From Planctomycetaceae bacterium (lineage in GTDB: Bacteria > Planctomycetota > Planctomycetia > Planctomycetales > Planctomycetaceae): a stretch of DNA of 64,000 bases. The notes beneath the pieces are model-generated. The model worked only from the letters and a program-made list of their open reading frames with translations, was not told where the DNA came from and ran no database searches. The stretch covers positions 25,380 to 89,379 of the forward strand of contig JAHBXV010000027.1 of the NCBI GenBank assembly GCA_019636285.1. Reading direction: 5' to 3'. Positions 37,513 to 46,376 of the stretch are shown piece by piece. The translations under genes were made by a program, and so were the position numbers. Within the stretch, counting starts at the first letter, position 1. The number at the start of each line of letters is the position of its first letter.

Positions 37513-37875
37513 ATGATTGATTCACCAACGGCATCGGGGGTCGAGGAAATCCGGGCGCTCGCCAGTTCCGAGAGGCCGGACCAAAGGTGGGGTCGCCACT
37601 CCGTGCGCGACATGCTGGCCACGGTGTCGATCGTCGAGCAGGTGCTGCTGCTCTTGCCGGACGATCTCTCCGTCGTGGCAGTCGGACACGACCATATTCA
37701 ACTCGCCGCGGAAGACTTCCGCGCCGTCTTCCGCGGCCTGAGCGCGGAAGTTACCTGTTCCATGGATCGCAACTATCGCACGCTCTGGATACGGGGAATC
37801 GCCATCTGCACGTGCGAGTCTATCAAGGGCTGGCAGATCCCTCAGCTTGATGCCTCTTTTGAAACGGTCGAGTGA
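37513..37875 (+). CDS. Small phage protein of unknown function, paralog of the next gene
   Basis: 120 residues, cytoplasmic. Residues 40-75 (VSIVEQVLLLLPDD..DFRAVFRGL) align with residues 25-65 of the gene at 37940 (LREAMEIVSSLPAG..SFQAIFGGR), so the two are tandem paralogs. No known domain was recognised. It is followed by the first CA-rich leader of the element. Confidence 0.6.
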   Translation: MIDSPTASGVEEIRALASSERPDQRWGRHSVRDMLATVSIVEQVLLLLPDDLSVVAVGHDHIQLAAEDFRAVFRGLSAEVTCSMDRNYRTLWIRGIAICTCESIKGWQIPQLDASFETVE

Positions 37876-37881
37876 TCCAGG

Positions 37882-37917
37882 CACCAACCACTAACCACCA
37901 TCCACCAACCACTCTCT
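37882..37917. repeat. CA-rich leader 1
   Basis: CACCAACCACTAACCACCAT followed by CCACCAACCACTCT, between the tandem paralogs; an AAGGAACC precedes the next ATG. Confidence 0.7.
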
Positions 37918-37939
37918 TCCCCAATGACCTGAAGGAACC

Positions 37940-38320
37940 ATGAACCTGGTTGAATCCGCTCATCTGATTCCGCCCGTGGAGGCCACCTGGAGACTCACGC
38001 ACAAGGAAGTTGTCGACCGGCTGCGCGAGGCCATGGAGATCGTGTCCTCGCTCCCCGCCGGCGCGATCCTCTACCACGCGGGGTGGGACCGCGTCTCGCT
38101 CGACCCGCGGTCCTTCCAGGCAATCTTCGGGGGCCGCCGCTGCCTGGAGGATGGCGAGGGCTATCGCTATGTGTTCATCGGGCGCATCAAGGTCCAATGC
38201 TTCACGACGGCCGCGAAGCGGCGGCCAGACCCGGTCTTTCCGCGAGAGATCACGTTGCCATCGATCGAGGAGGCCGACGACAGCCCGGCCGAACACGCCT
38301 TCGCCTCTTCCCCTGGCTGA
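37940..38320 (+). CDS. Small phage protein of unknown function, paralog of the previous gene
   Basis: 126 residues with AAGGAACC upstream. It shares the LP-x10-20-SFQAIFGG core with the gene at 37513 and continues with a beta-rich GEGYRYVFIGRIKVQCF segment. A hypothetical protein of the early region; its function cannot be inferred. Confidence 0.6.
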   Translation: MNLVESAHLIPPVEATWRLTHKEVVDRLREAMEIVSSLPAGAILYHAGWDRVSLDPRSFQAIFGGRRCLEDGEGYRYVFIGRIKVQCFTTAAKRRPDPVFPREITLPSIEEADDSPAEHAFASSPG

Positions 38321-38327
38321 TGATCTT

Positions 38328-38355
38328 CACCAACCACTAATCACCAACCACTCTT
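38328..38355. repeat. CA-rich leader 2
   Basis: CACCAACCACTAATCACCAA then CCACTCTTCCCC before a gene that does have AGGGAGGA next to its ATG. Confidence 0.65.
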
Positions 38356-38370
38356 CCCCAGGGAGGACCG

Positions 38371-38739
38371 ATGCGGCGATTTCTGCGAAAGCCGATCACC
38401 GAGGCCCGGCTGCGTCGGCTGGGGTTCGGTCAGGCGAAGAACGGTTGCTCGCGTTACCCACTGCCCGGCGAGCGGCTCGGTCTCGACATCCGCTGCCGCT
38501 CGTTTCTCCAGTTGCTGGAACGGTCCGAGGGTGGCGGCGGCTGGTGGGTGGAGGTGCATAGCGAGCTGCGCGACCTCTCGGGCGAACTCTCGCGATCGAG
38601 CGTCTGCCTGCCGCGCGAGTTCCATCTGGTGTACGAGGTTTGCCTGTTGCTGGAGGTGACGGCCGGACCCTTCAGTCGTCAATCGCCCGGCCGGCGATTT
38701 CCGCGCCGCTGGTCGGCCGCCGAGGAGACTGAATCGTGA
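38371..38739 (+). CDS. Hypothetical phage protein
   Basis: 122 residues; AGGGAGGACCG precedes the ATG. Basic N-terminus (MRRFLRKPITEARLRRLGF), a central HSELRDLSGELSR helix and a charged tail. No family recognised. Its stop overlaps the start of the next gene. Confidence 0.5.
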   Translation: MRRFLRKPITEARLRRLGFGQAKNGCSRYPLPGERLGLDIRCRSFLQLLERSEGGGGWWVEVHSELRDLSGELSRSSVCLPREFHLVYEVCLLLEVTAGPFSRQSPGRRFPRRWSAAEETES

Positions 38740-38987
38740 TCCGTTCCGAATCCGACATTCAGCGCGCCCATGACATCCTTAGCGCCCTGGTCGACCGCGA
38801 GATTCTCGTCGGCCAGGACTACGAGGACATCGACCGGGCGCGGCAGCTTAAGACGGTCCTCTGCTGGGTGCTTGGGCATCGGGGCGGGGAGGACTTCGAG
38901 CAGACCGTGCAGCAAATCCATGACAAGGCGCTCGCGGTCGGCTATCGGCTGATGTCGTCGCCGATCGCCGCGAGCGGAAGGGGATAA
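38736..38987 (+). CDS. Hypothetical phage protein
   Basis: 83 residues from a GTG overlapping the previous stop (GTGA), so translation is coupled. Helical and acidic (SDIQRAHDILSALVDREIL). No recognised domain. Confidence 0.5.
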   Translation: MIRSESDIQRAHDILSALVDREILVGQDYEDIDRARQLKTVLCWVLGHRGGEDFEQTVQQIHDKALAVGYRLMSSPIAASGRG

Positions 38988-38989
38988 CC

Positions 38990-39223
38990 ATGCGGATTCA
39001 GATTGAATCGACGGCCGAAATCGCGGTGTTCGACGGTGTGCCTTGTCGCCGCTGAGAAGGGGTCACCGAGTCCGGCGTGCCCTGCCTGGTGTATGTGCAT
39101 CGCCTTGCCGTGCGCGACGATCACGATGCCTCGCAGTTTCAGCAGGAGTTGGCGGAGCAAAGCCCGCCGATTCTCTATCTGAGCCGCAACCTGCCCGGCC
39201 AGGAGGAATCCTCCCATACGTAA
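38990..39223 (+). pseudogene. Small phage gene with in-frame TGA at codon 22
   Basis: The frame reads MRIQIESTAEIAVFDGVPCR, then TGA (39053-39055), then continues EGVTESGVPCLVYVHRLAV to a TAA. The second part is clearly coding. In similar small phage proteins I expect a tryptophan before EGVT, so a single TGG-to-TGA change would explain the stop. No other start codon rescues the second half. It overlaps the following zinc-ribbon ORF by 8 bp. Confidence 0.6.
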
Positions 39224-39524
39224 GTGTCGTGGGTGCGGCTGCGACGATCTGCACGCCTGCCTCGATGACGCCTATGGGGCGTGCTGGTGGGTTGCCGACG
39301 ATCTCTGTTCGCATTGTGAAATGGGGCTCGACTGCGATCGGGCCGGGGAGCTCGAAAGCCGCTTGATCCGGGAAATGAGTGAGGAGCCATCATGCCAAGA
39401 GCCTCGAAACCAAAGCGCCGGAAGCCGGTCGACTCGTTCGACGCGAGATGCGGCCGGCTCTTCAAAAGCGGCTGGCAAGCCATTCAGAGGAAGTCGGCGA
39501 CCGTGGAGTCGCGACGCACGCTGA
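39216..39524 (+). pseudogene. Cysteine-rich zinc-ribbon protein with lost start codon
   Basis: A strong AGGAGGA stands 8 bp before an ATA codon at 39216, from which KCRGCGCDDLHACLDDAYG and DLCSHCE are read, a four-to-six-cysteine metal-binding module. ATA is at the exact place where ATG is expected. The reading after about residue 60 turns into non-protein-like sequence while the next gene starts at 39392 in another frame, so the original end is uncertain. Confidence 0.5.
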
Positions 39525-39832
39525 TGGTCTCCCATATGGTCCGTGAAGTCATCGACGGCTACGACAAATGAATCAAGCAGCGGTTCCCGGCCGGCTCGGA
39601 GGTTCGCTTTCGCTATCGAAATTCGGCTGGTGAAGCCGCGATCGGCGTGGGTGTCATGTCTCCACATCAGTATCCGGCGGGTGACATTCCGGACGGCGGC
39701 TTGAATCTCGTCATTTCGGAGGAGGTTGCCACCGCCGAGTTCCCGGCGATGGCGCGAAAGTGGACCAGAAAGGACGGGACTGAAGAGTGGGTGATCGCCG
39801 TCCGTCCCATTTACATCGTTGAACCGGATTAA
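39392..39832 (+). pseudogene. Small phage gene with in-frame TGA at codon 60
   Basis: One frame from ATG 39392 to TAA 39832, interrupted by TGA at 39569-39571 (DGYDK-stop-IKQRFPAGSEV). The N-terminal half is basic (MPRASKPKRRKPVDSF); the C-terminal half is beta-rich (FRYRNSAGEAAIGVGVMSPH). Whether the halves were one gene is inferred from the continuous frame and the absence of a start after the TGA. Confidence 0.5.
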
Positions 39833-39982
39833 CAACGCCAGCGGGACACTCCCTGTTCGCCAGGTCGGCCTCATTGAAGCGTCGAATTGCCGTGATCGAG
39901 ACGTCTCGCGACGTCCTTCCGGCCTGGCTGATCAGGGAGCGGGTCCAAGGGTTCGAACCCCGCCGCTGGCACTGTCCCCTCG

Positions 39983-40008
39983 ATGTCCGATTCGTATCGG
40001 ACATTTTT
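39983..40008 (+). terminator. Rho-independent terminator
   Basis: 9-bp stem ATGTCCGAT / ATCGGACAT, loop TCGT, then TTTTT. It ends the small early genes 28 bp before the next start. Confidence 0.75.
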
Positions 40009-40035
40009 CCAGATCTGTTTTTCCAGGGAGTAGAA

Positions 40036-40314
40036 ATGTTTGAGTGTCCAATGGAGGTCGGGAAGTCTTACTTCATTCGCACGCTAACCATGAACTGGAC
40101 GGGGCGGGTGGCGAAGATCGTCGGGACGTTCGTCGTCCTCGACGAGGCCGCCTGGATCGCCGATTCCGATCGCTACAGCGAGGCCCTGGCCGGGCCGATC
40201 GATCGCCTGACGCATACGGAGATCGAGCCGTCGCCGCGGCCCGTGGGAGTCAATCTCACGTCGGTGATTGACTTCGTGGAATACCCCTTCGCGCTGCCGC
40301 GGGTGGCGAAATGA
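40036..40314 (+). CDS. Hypothetical phage protein
   Basis: 92 residues from the ATG at 40036 with CCAGGGAG upstream. Beta-rich start (VGKSYFIRTLTMNWTGRV), then DEAAWIADSDRYSEAL. It resembles small proteins I have seen in planctomycetal prophages, without an assigned role. The frame is open further upstream, across the terminator, so the internal ATG is preferred. Confidence 0.6.
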   Translation: MFECPMEVGKSYFIRTLTMNWTGRVAKIVGTFVVLDEAAWIADSDRYSEALAGPIDRLTHTEIEPSPRPVGVNLTSVIDFVEYPFALPRVAK

Positions 40315-40639
40315 ACGCGGCGCTATTGAGGACTGGGTTCGACGGGTCGTGGTCGTGGGCGTGGGCGGGACAACAACTCAAAGCCAGGGAAAGGACTTAC
40401 CGGAGCATCCTGGGCGGGCACGGCGAGTGAAATTTCCACGGCGACACCTGCCGGAAACATGTGGTGTGGCTTGCTGGTAAGAAGATCAACCAGACCCCGC
40501 AAACGCAACGGGCCATGACGGCGACTGAGGGGAGTGCGACATGGCTGAGGCCGAGGCATAAAGCCGAGAACCAGAAGCCAGACAGTCGGGAGAGACCGAC
40601 ATCTCTGCCAACCCTCTTTTTTGGAAAGGACTCTATGAC
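40315..40639. other. Decayed region without supportable gene
   Basis: Short overlapping ORFs (for example from ATG 40311) change character every few dozen codons, as in degraded coding sequence. No intact gene can be proposed. Confidence 0.5.
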
Positions 40640-40956
40640 ATGAGCCAACGCACCGAGATTGTGCGCCTGAATTTCGCGACCCTGGCCGGTCTCGATCACG
40701 GGCGGATCGACGCGATTCTGCGTCAGCACCTGGGCCGGGTGGCCAACCGCTGCGATGGTCGTCATCGGCTGGTGGCTCAAGCCCTATGTCGAACGGCTCA
40801 TGAATGCCCACTGCGAATTCATAGGCACGGTGTCGGGGCAGTCCAAAAAAACAGACGCACCTGATGCGGGTTCAGTGTGAAATCATGAAGCGTCAAGGCG
40901 TCCAGATCGACGAGATTCACGCGAAGGTGGTGGGAAGCGGCAAGGCCGAATCCTGA
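40640..40956 (+). pseudogene. Remnants of two or three small pre-portal genes
   Basis: MSQRTEIVRLNFATLAGLDH starts at 40640 with plausible coding character that is lost after about 35 codons. In another frame from 40757 a peptide with VVIGWWLKPYVERLMNAHCE looks like the middle of a small membrane-associated protein, and a third frame from 40864 reads EIMKRQGVQIDEIHAKVV. The mixture suggests frameshifts or deletions. The large terminase gene is expected next and is missing. Confidence 0.45.
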
Positions 40957-41024
40957 CTCAATGCGACCGCACAGCGGCGTGCGGAGTGGGGGTGACAGGC
41001 CGATGACGCAGTGGAAAAAGATGC

Positions 41025-42080
41025 ATGGCAGCGACACCATCGGCCTGCACTGGGTTTCGCCGCCGCCGACCGGGGCAAATTCGCGGCGTCCCTCGCGCGG
41101 CCTCGGGATTGCCGCTCCTGGCGATCATGCGGCGCTACGAGCTGGCGACCGCGCTGGCCGCCGAGGACATCGCCAATCGCGCGACGGTCATGCGGACCAA
41201 CGCCTCCTCGGTCTCCCCGGCCGAATCGCCGGCCGATTTCGCGTCCATCGAATTGCGGCGCAACGCCACCACGATCCTGCCCGAGGGGTGGGACTTGACG
41301 CAGGTCAAGCCGGAGCATCCCGCCCAGTCGCTGGAAATGTTCATCCGGCAACTGTTGATGCATTTCTGCCGGTCGATGAATTTTCCCTATGGCCTGGCGG
41401 CCGGAACGTCGAAGGACAGCAATTTCTCCAGCCACAAGGGGGACATTCGCAACCTCTGGCAATCCGAGGTCTGGGTCGAGCAGGAGATTCTGGAGTGCCA
41501 AGTGCTCGACGTCATCTTTCGCTGGTTCCTGGAAGACGCCGTGTTCGTGCCGGGGCTGCTGGATGGAATGCCGTCGATCGACGACATCGGCCATGCCTGG
41601 TTCTGGGATGGCATCCCCCCGCTCGACGAGACGGACGCCACCAACGCCGCGCAGACGCGCGTCTCCACGGGGCAATCGACCCTGCTGGATGAATACGCCG
41701 CGAACGGTCGCGACTTCGAGGCGGCGATGGCCAGGGCGGATGCGTCGTTCGGTCTCACGCCCGGCACTTACAAGCGGGCGGTTCTGATCGCCCAGTTCCC
41801 CCATCTGGCGGACGGAGCCGCCATGCAGGCCGCGTCACCTGCCGTCAGCGGCGGAGCGACCGGAGGTGAATACACCGAGATCAGCCAGCGGGCGTTCAAC
41901 AACAACCAGCGACGGATTCGGTCGACGCTGAAGCAATTCGCGGCCGGCGACATCACGGAGACGATGGCCCGCGTGACATTGCGGACGATCGGGCTGGACG
42001 CCGCGACGATCGACGATCTGATCGCCGACGCCGGCGATGGATCGATCGACAATCCGGAACTCGCGGAGGCCGTCGAATGA
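41025..42080 (+). CDS. Phage portal protein, C-terminal part (lambda gpB-like)
   Basis: The 351-codon ORF becomes portal-like at about residue 12 (GFRRRRPGQIRGVPRAASGL), followed by LLAIMRRYELATALAAEDIA and SMNFPYGLAAGTSKDSNFSS. The C-terminus has an added AFNNNQRRIRSTLKQFAAGD helical segment. Portal proteins of this type are about 500 residues or longer, so the N-terminal one-third to one-half is absent, and the sequence before 41025 does not encode it in any frame. The stop overlaps the start of the capsid gene (ATGA). Confidence 0.85.
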   Translation: MAATPSACTGFRRRRPGQIRGVPRAASGLPLLAIMRRYELATALAAEDIANRATVMRTNASSVSPAESPADFASIELRRNATTILPEGWDLTQVKPEHPAQSLEMFIRQLLMHFCRSMNFPYGLAAGTSKDSNFSSHKGDIRNLWQSEVWVEQEILECQVLDVIFRWFLEDAVFVPGLLDGMPSIDDIGHAWFWDGIPPLDETDATNAAQTRVSTGQSTLLDEYAANGRDFEAAMARADASFGLTPGTYKRAVLIAQFPHLADGAAMQAASPAVSGGATGGEYTEISQRAFNNNQRRIRSTLKQFAAGDITETMARVTLRTIGLDAATIDDLIADAGDGSIDNPELAEAVE

Positions 42081-44219
42081 AGCCAAAGGCGCTGCGGATC
42101 GCGAGCTCGCTCACGCTGACGGCATCCGCGGATGCCGGTCCTCGACGATTTGACATCGGCGCTTATAGCGGCGGAGTACTTCGCGTCAGCGGATACGACC
42201 GGCCTGTCGTGGTCGATCTGACCAGGGTCATGATCCCCGACGATGGGTCGATTCCGCTCCTGATCGACCACGAACAGAAGACCGATGCCACACTCGGTCA
42301 GACGGACGTCATCCAGAACACGGGACAGAGTCTGCGGATCGCCGGTCAGATCACCGGCGACTCGGATCGCTGCCAGTCCGTTTTGAGGCGTTATGACGCT
42401 GGCCACAAATGGCAGGCGTCGATCGGTGGCATCGTTACCGAAATCGAGGCGGTCGCGTCCGGGCGGACCGTCTCCGTCAATGGCCGGACCTTCACGGGTC
42501 TGCTGTATGTCGCCCGAGAGTTCCTGTTGCGAGAAGCGTCCGTGGTCCCCGTGGGGGGCGACGTGACGACCGCCGTCAACCTGGCCGCCGCCGCGGCGGC
42601 CCTGAAAGGTTTGTTCGCCATGTCGTTTGAAGATTGGCTGAAAGCCCTGGGAATTGATGCCGCCGTCCTGACCGAGGACGCGAAGGCCAAATTCATGAAA
42701 TGGTACGAGGCCGAGCAGAACCCGCAGATCACCGTCCCCACGGTGATCGCGCCGATGACCACGGAGGCGACGCTCCCCAACGGGACCGGCGAGCCTGACG
42801 AGGAGGAACCGGAGAAGCTGGCCGCGCGGGCGCGGTTGAACCTGATGGCTCAACTGCGGCAGGATTCGGCCATCGAACTCCGCCGCCAAGCGGAAATCCG
42901 TGCGAAAACCGAGGGCTTTCCGCTGATCGCCGCCTCGGCGATCGAAAAGGGATGGACGGCCGAAAAGACCGAACTGGAGGTGCTGAAGGCTCAATCCAGT
43001 CAGCGGGCGCCCTACGGGCATGTCAAGACGACCGACAATTCGCCGCGCGTCCTGGAGGCGGCGCTCTGCCAGGCCCGCAAGCTGCCGAGCCTTGAAAAGC
43101 AGTTCACCGATCAGGAAATGCAATCCGCTCACACCCAGTATCGAGGGCGAATCCGGCTGCAGCAGATCATTCTGCAGGCGGCCGCTCAAAACGGCTATCA
43201 CGTCGGCCCCGGCCTGACGATCGACCAGGGGAACTTCACCGAGATCGTCCACGCGGCGAAGGGCGAGGGCCGTCTCCTGCAGGCGGCCGGCTCGACTCTC
43301 AATGTTCCCGGCATTCTGTCGAACGTAGCGAACAAGGAGATCGTCGTCGGCTATGAACAGGGCGATTCCGCCTGGCGCGAGATCGCGTCCATCAAGACGG
43401 TGAACGACTTCAAGGAGGTGACGACCTATCGCCTCCTGGACAACATGGAATATGCGGAGTTGCCCAAGGGGGGGCAGATTCAGCATGGATCGCTCGGCGA
43501 AGAGTCCTACACCCGCAAGGCCAAGACCTACGCGAAGATGTCCCAGTTGGACCGCGTGGACATCATCAATGACGATCTCGCGGCCTTCGATGACCTGCGG
43601 AAGCGGTTGGGGCTGGGGGCCTCGATGGCCCTCAATCATGTCTTCTGGAAGAAATTCCTGGCGAGCCTGGCCACGATCTTCACGGCGGGCCGCGGCAACT
43701 ACATCAGCGGCGCAACCACCAACCTGGGGACGGACGGCATCGGTCTGGGCATGGGCGTGAAGGCATTCCGGACGATGAAATCCCCGGTTGCCGATGGGGC
43801 GAAGCGGGTGAATGCCGATTCGATGAGCGGCAAGGGGGCGGGCGGGAAGCCGGAAATCCTGCTGGTCGGTCCCAGCCTGGAGGCCGCGGCAGACAAGCTG
43901 TACGTCGGCGGCAATCTCAACACCGGCACGGCCGCCGGTGAAGAGAACATTTACCGCAACAAGTATCGTCCCGTCGTGCGCCTGGCAACTGGAGGACGCC
44001 AGTTACGCCGGACACAGCGCCACCCAGTGGTTCCTGCTCAATAACCCTGGCTTCCTGGCCGCGATGGTCGTGTCGTTCCTGAAGGGCGTCGAGACCCCGA
44101 CCGTCGAATCAACGAACGCCGATTTCAATACGCTCGGTATCCAGTTCCGCGGGTATCACGACTTCGGCTGCGACATCGCGGAATATCTCGCCGGCGTCCA
44201 CTCGAAGGGAGCGAATTGA
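42077..44219 (+). pseudogene. Prohead protease-major capsid protein fusion, frameshifted
   Basis: The first frame (42077-44044) encodes 655 residues. Residues about 20-165 resemble an HK97-type prohead protease, with His65 in LLIDHEQ and Ser115 in WQASIGG as the likely catalytic pair; a linker/scaffold with acidic residues follows, then the capsid domain from about residue 240. After NKYRPVV (about 43975) the frame turns into nonsense, while the frame beginning in QLEDASYAGHSATQWFLL continues the capsid protein to TGA at 44219 (IQFRGYHDFG.., GVHSKGAN). A +1-type shift in GTCGTGCGCCTGG accounts for this. The last 75-80 residues are therefore lost from the product. Confidence 0.85.
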
Positions 44220-44313
44220 AGTTAAGTGGTTGGTGGTTAGTGGCCGGAAAAGGCCGCTCCCCTCACTTCACCAACCACGATTCACCATCCACTAACCACT
44301 CGAAGACAAAGCA
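44220..44313. repeat. GT/CA intergenic module 3
   Basis: GTGGTTGGTGGTTAGTGG right after the capsid stop, and CCACTAACCACT 14 bp before the next start, with an internal GGCCGGAAAAGGCC hairpin between. Confidence 0.75.
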
Positions 44314-45272
44314 ATGGCTCAAGAGGCTTACACCGTCAGTCGCGGGGCCGCGCCGCAGATTGATTTTACCGCGTTGGCGGCGCTCAGCGGCGGTTACGTC
44401 TTGCAGTTGCCGGATGGATCGGCCGGTATCGTACCGTCCGACGTCGCGGCGGGGGATGTGGCGTCAGCGGAAACCGCAGGTCTCTTCAGGCTCCCGAAAG
44501 CCGCGGACATCGCGCTGCTCGATGGCGGTCGCGCGTTCTGGGATCGCTCCGCGCGAGCCGTGACATTCCGCAAGGTGAACGATCGGGATTTCTATCTCGG
44601 CCACATCGTCGGCGATCAGGCGGCGACGGCCACCCAGGTCGTCGTGAATCTCAACGTCCCCCCCCCGACGACATCGACGTCCTGCGGGACGGTGCCCTCT
44701 CGGTCGCGACCGGGACGGCGGCTGCCGGGGGGTTCGGGTTGCCGGGCGTCTATGGGAATTCGCGGGGACGGTTGCTGACGGCGACCAGTGAAGTCCAGTG
44801 CGTCGACATCCTGTCGGTGGACCGGTTCGCGGTTGGCGCCAGGGCGATCATCGAAGGGGTCATCCGGGTCGGCGTGAACGGTTCCGCGGCGGCCGTCGAT
44901 TTCAACATCGGCGTGGCCAATCGGACCAGCGCCAGCGATGCCGACGCCGTCACCGAGCATTGCTACATCCACATCGATGGCGGGGCCACGGCGCTCAACG
45001 CTCAGTCGAAAGATGGTACGACCACCGTCAACGCGACCGACACCACGAAGACGTTCACGGCAGGATCGGCCGTGGCGAACCGCAAGGAGGTCTGGTTCGA
45101 CCTGCGCGACCCCGCCGACATCCAGATTTACATCGATGGCGTCAACGTCCTACTGGACAGCGTGTTCCGACTCGACAACGCGACCGGCCCCCTGGGGCTG
45201 CTCGCTCATCTGGAAAAATCGACGGGGACCGCTATGGCCGGACCGATCTATATCGACCGGCTGTCGGCCTGA
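44314..45272 (+). pseudogene. Capsid decoration protein (DUF2190-like) with C-terminal extension, frameshifted at a C8 run
   Basis: From ATG 44314 the first 115 residues (IDFTALAALSGGYVLQLPDG, GLFRLPKAADIALLDGGRAF) match DUF2190 cement proteins. At the run of eight C near 44658 the frame breaks. The coding continuation DDIDVLRDGALSVATGT lies in the next frame and runs to TGA 45272 through a lectin-like beta-sandwich region (VWFDLRDPADIQIYIDGVNV). Loss or gain of one C restores a single 319-codon gene. Confidence 0.75.
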
Positions 45273-45344
45273 TTTTCGGAATAGCGCGCACCCATTCCTC
45301 ATAGGGTGAAGGGACGCAAAACGGTGAACAGGCCGGCCCGGCGA

Positions 45345-45370
45345 GGAATTATTTCGCCCGAAATAATTCC
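45345..45370. repeat. Palindrome D, copy 2
   Basis: A perfect 12-bp inverted repeat GGAATTATTTCG-CC-CGAAATAATTCC, immediately upstream of a CA-rich leader. Confidence 0.8.
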
Positions 45371-45377
45371 TCTGCCA

Positions 45378-45428
45378 GCCACCAACCACTATCCACCAAC
45401 CACTATCCACCAACCACTATCTATCACC
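45378..45428. repeat. CA-rich leader 4
   Basis: Three near-identical units of CCACCAACCACTAT in tandem, the last ending directly at the ATG (45429). No Shine-Dalgarno is present. Confidence 0.8.
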
Positions 45429-45774
45429 ATGCCCAACATGCTGGCCCAGGGGACCGCCTGGCTGAACGAGATGTTCCGCGACCACGCTTCCGAGGTCGTG
45501 ACCTACGTCCGCGGCGCGCACTCCGTGCACTGGCACGCGACGATCAGGTTGCCGCGCCAAGCTTCCGACGCCGTCCAGGCGGGGGCCGTGAATGTCGAGC
45601 TCGCCGACTTCTCGGGCGATCGGGGGGAGCCCGATCACCCCCCGTCCGGGCGACCAGATTCTGCGATCGGGCGGTCTCGTCTACCGCGTGGAACCGATCC
45701 CCGGCGAGCAGTGTTACCGGATCGACGGCACCGGCCAGAGAATTCGGGTGCATGCGAAGAAGATCGGTGGTTAG
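45429..45774 (+). pseudogene. Head-tail connector-like protein, frameshifted
   Basis: MPNMLAQGTAWLNEMFRDHA is read from 45429. Coding character passes to the next frame around 45600-45630, where ITPRPGDQILRSGGLVYRVE and CYRIDGTGQRIRVHAKKIGG complete a beta-rich protein of about 115 residues. Its place after the decoration protein fits a connector or head-completion role. I do not know the exact family. Confidence 0.6.
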
Positions 45775-45884
45775 TGGTTGGCGAAGAAGACGCGGAGAGG
45801 GGGTGATACGGCTTCAGGATTTCGCATTTCGAATTTCGTGCTTTCTTGCCATCAACCTTAAACCATTAACCATCGACCAACCCC
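45767..45884. repeat. GT/CA intergenic module 5
   Basis: GGTGGTTAGTGGTTGG overlaps the previous stop region; a CGGAGAGGGGG block and an AT-rich TTTCGCATTTCGAATTTCG palindrome follow; CCATTAACCATCGACCAACC leads to the next ATG. The AT-rich part recurs at 53255-53290. Confidence 0.7.
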
Positions 45885-46331
45885 ATGCCCTCCCGCTGGA
45901 ACACGATCCTCGACGCGATGAAGACGAACATCGAAGGAGGGACTTACGTCCTCCCGGTCGATGTCGAGAATCGCGTCAGCAAGGTCTGGGATTATGAGGA
46001 GACGGAAGATTTCACCGTGCAACTGGCCGCGAGCGGTTTCAGCGCCGACGCGGAAAGCCGGCGCGGCCTGTCGCCGACGCGGGATGTCCTGGTGATCTGT
46101 TTCCAGAGTCTGGAACGGGATGAACATGGAGACGTCGAGGATGCCGATCTGGATGCGGCCGAGGCGACGGCGGAAGGAGTGATCGCGGCGGCGATCGCCG
46201 CCATCCCCAACGGCGCCGTGACGGGCGTCGATCAGCCGGAACGGCTCGACGAGGAGATGATCCGCACGTCCGGGGTGTATTTGACGCTGTTCACGGTCGC
46301 GATTCTGGACGAGATGGAAATCAGTGGTTAG
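45885..46331 (+). CDS. Phage head-tail/tail completion-like protein
   Basis: 148 residues, intact. MPSRWNTILDAMKTNIEGG and the acidic DADLDAAEATAEGVIAAAI helix suggest the tail-terminator/tail-completion position between connector and gp10-like gene. No strong signature, so the role rests on gene order. Confidence 0.6.
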   Translation: MPSRWNTILDAMKTNIEGGTYVLPVDVENRVSKVWDYEETEDFTVQLAASGFSADAESRRGLSPTRDVLVICFQSLERDEHGDVEDADLDAAEATAEGVIAAAIAAIPNGAVTGVDQPERLDEEMIRTSGVYLTLFTVAILDEMEISG

Positions 46332-46376
46332 TCGTTAGAAAAAGCCACTAACCACTAACCACCTTTCGAGCCCCCC
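46323..46376. repeat. GT/CA intergenic module 6
   Basis: AGTGGTTAGTCGTTAG overlapping the stop, then CCACTAACCACTAACCACC before the next ATG; the two halves can pair over 10-12 bp. Confidence 0.75.

Noticed and set aside
36324..39571. TGA read as tryptophan (alternative code) in the prophage
   Set aside because: Several intact genes of the same element end at TGA (for example at 38320, 38739, 42080 and 46862) followed by proper starts, so TGA is a stop; decay by nonsense mutation fits better.
39930..39980. Phage tRNA suggested by GGGTTCGAACCCC
   Set aside because: The T stem has only three to four pairs in register and no acceptor or anticodon arm can be formed.
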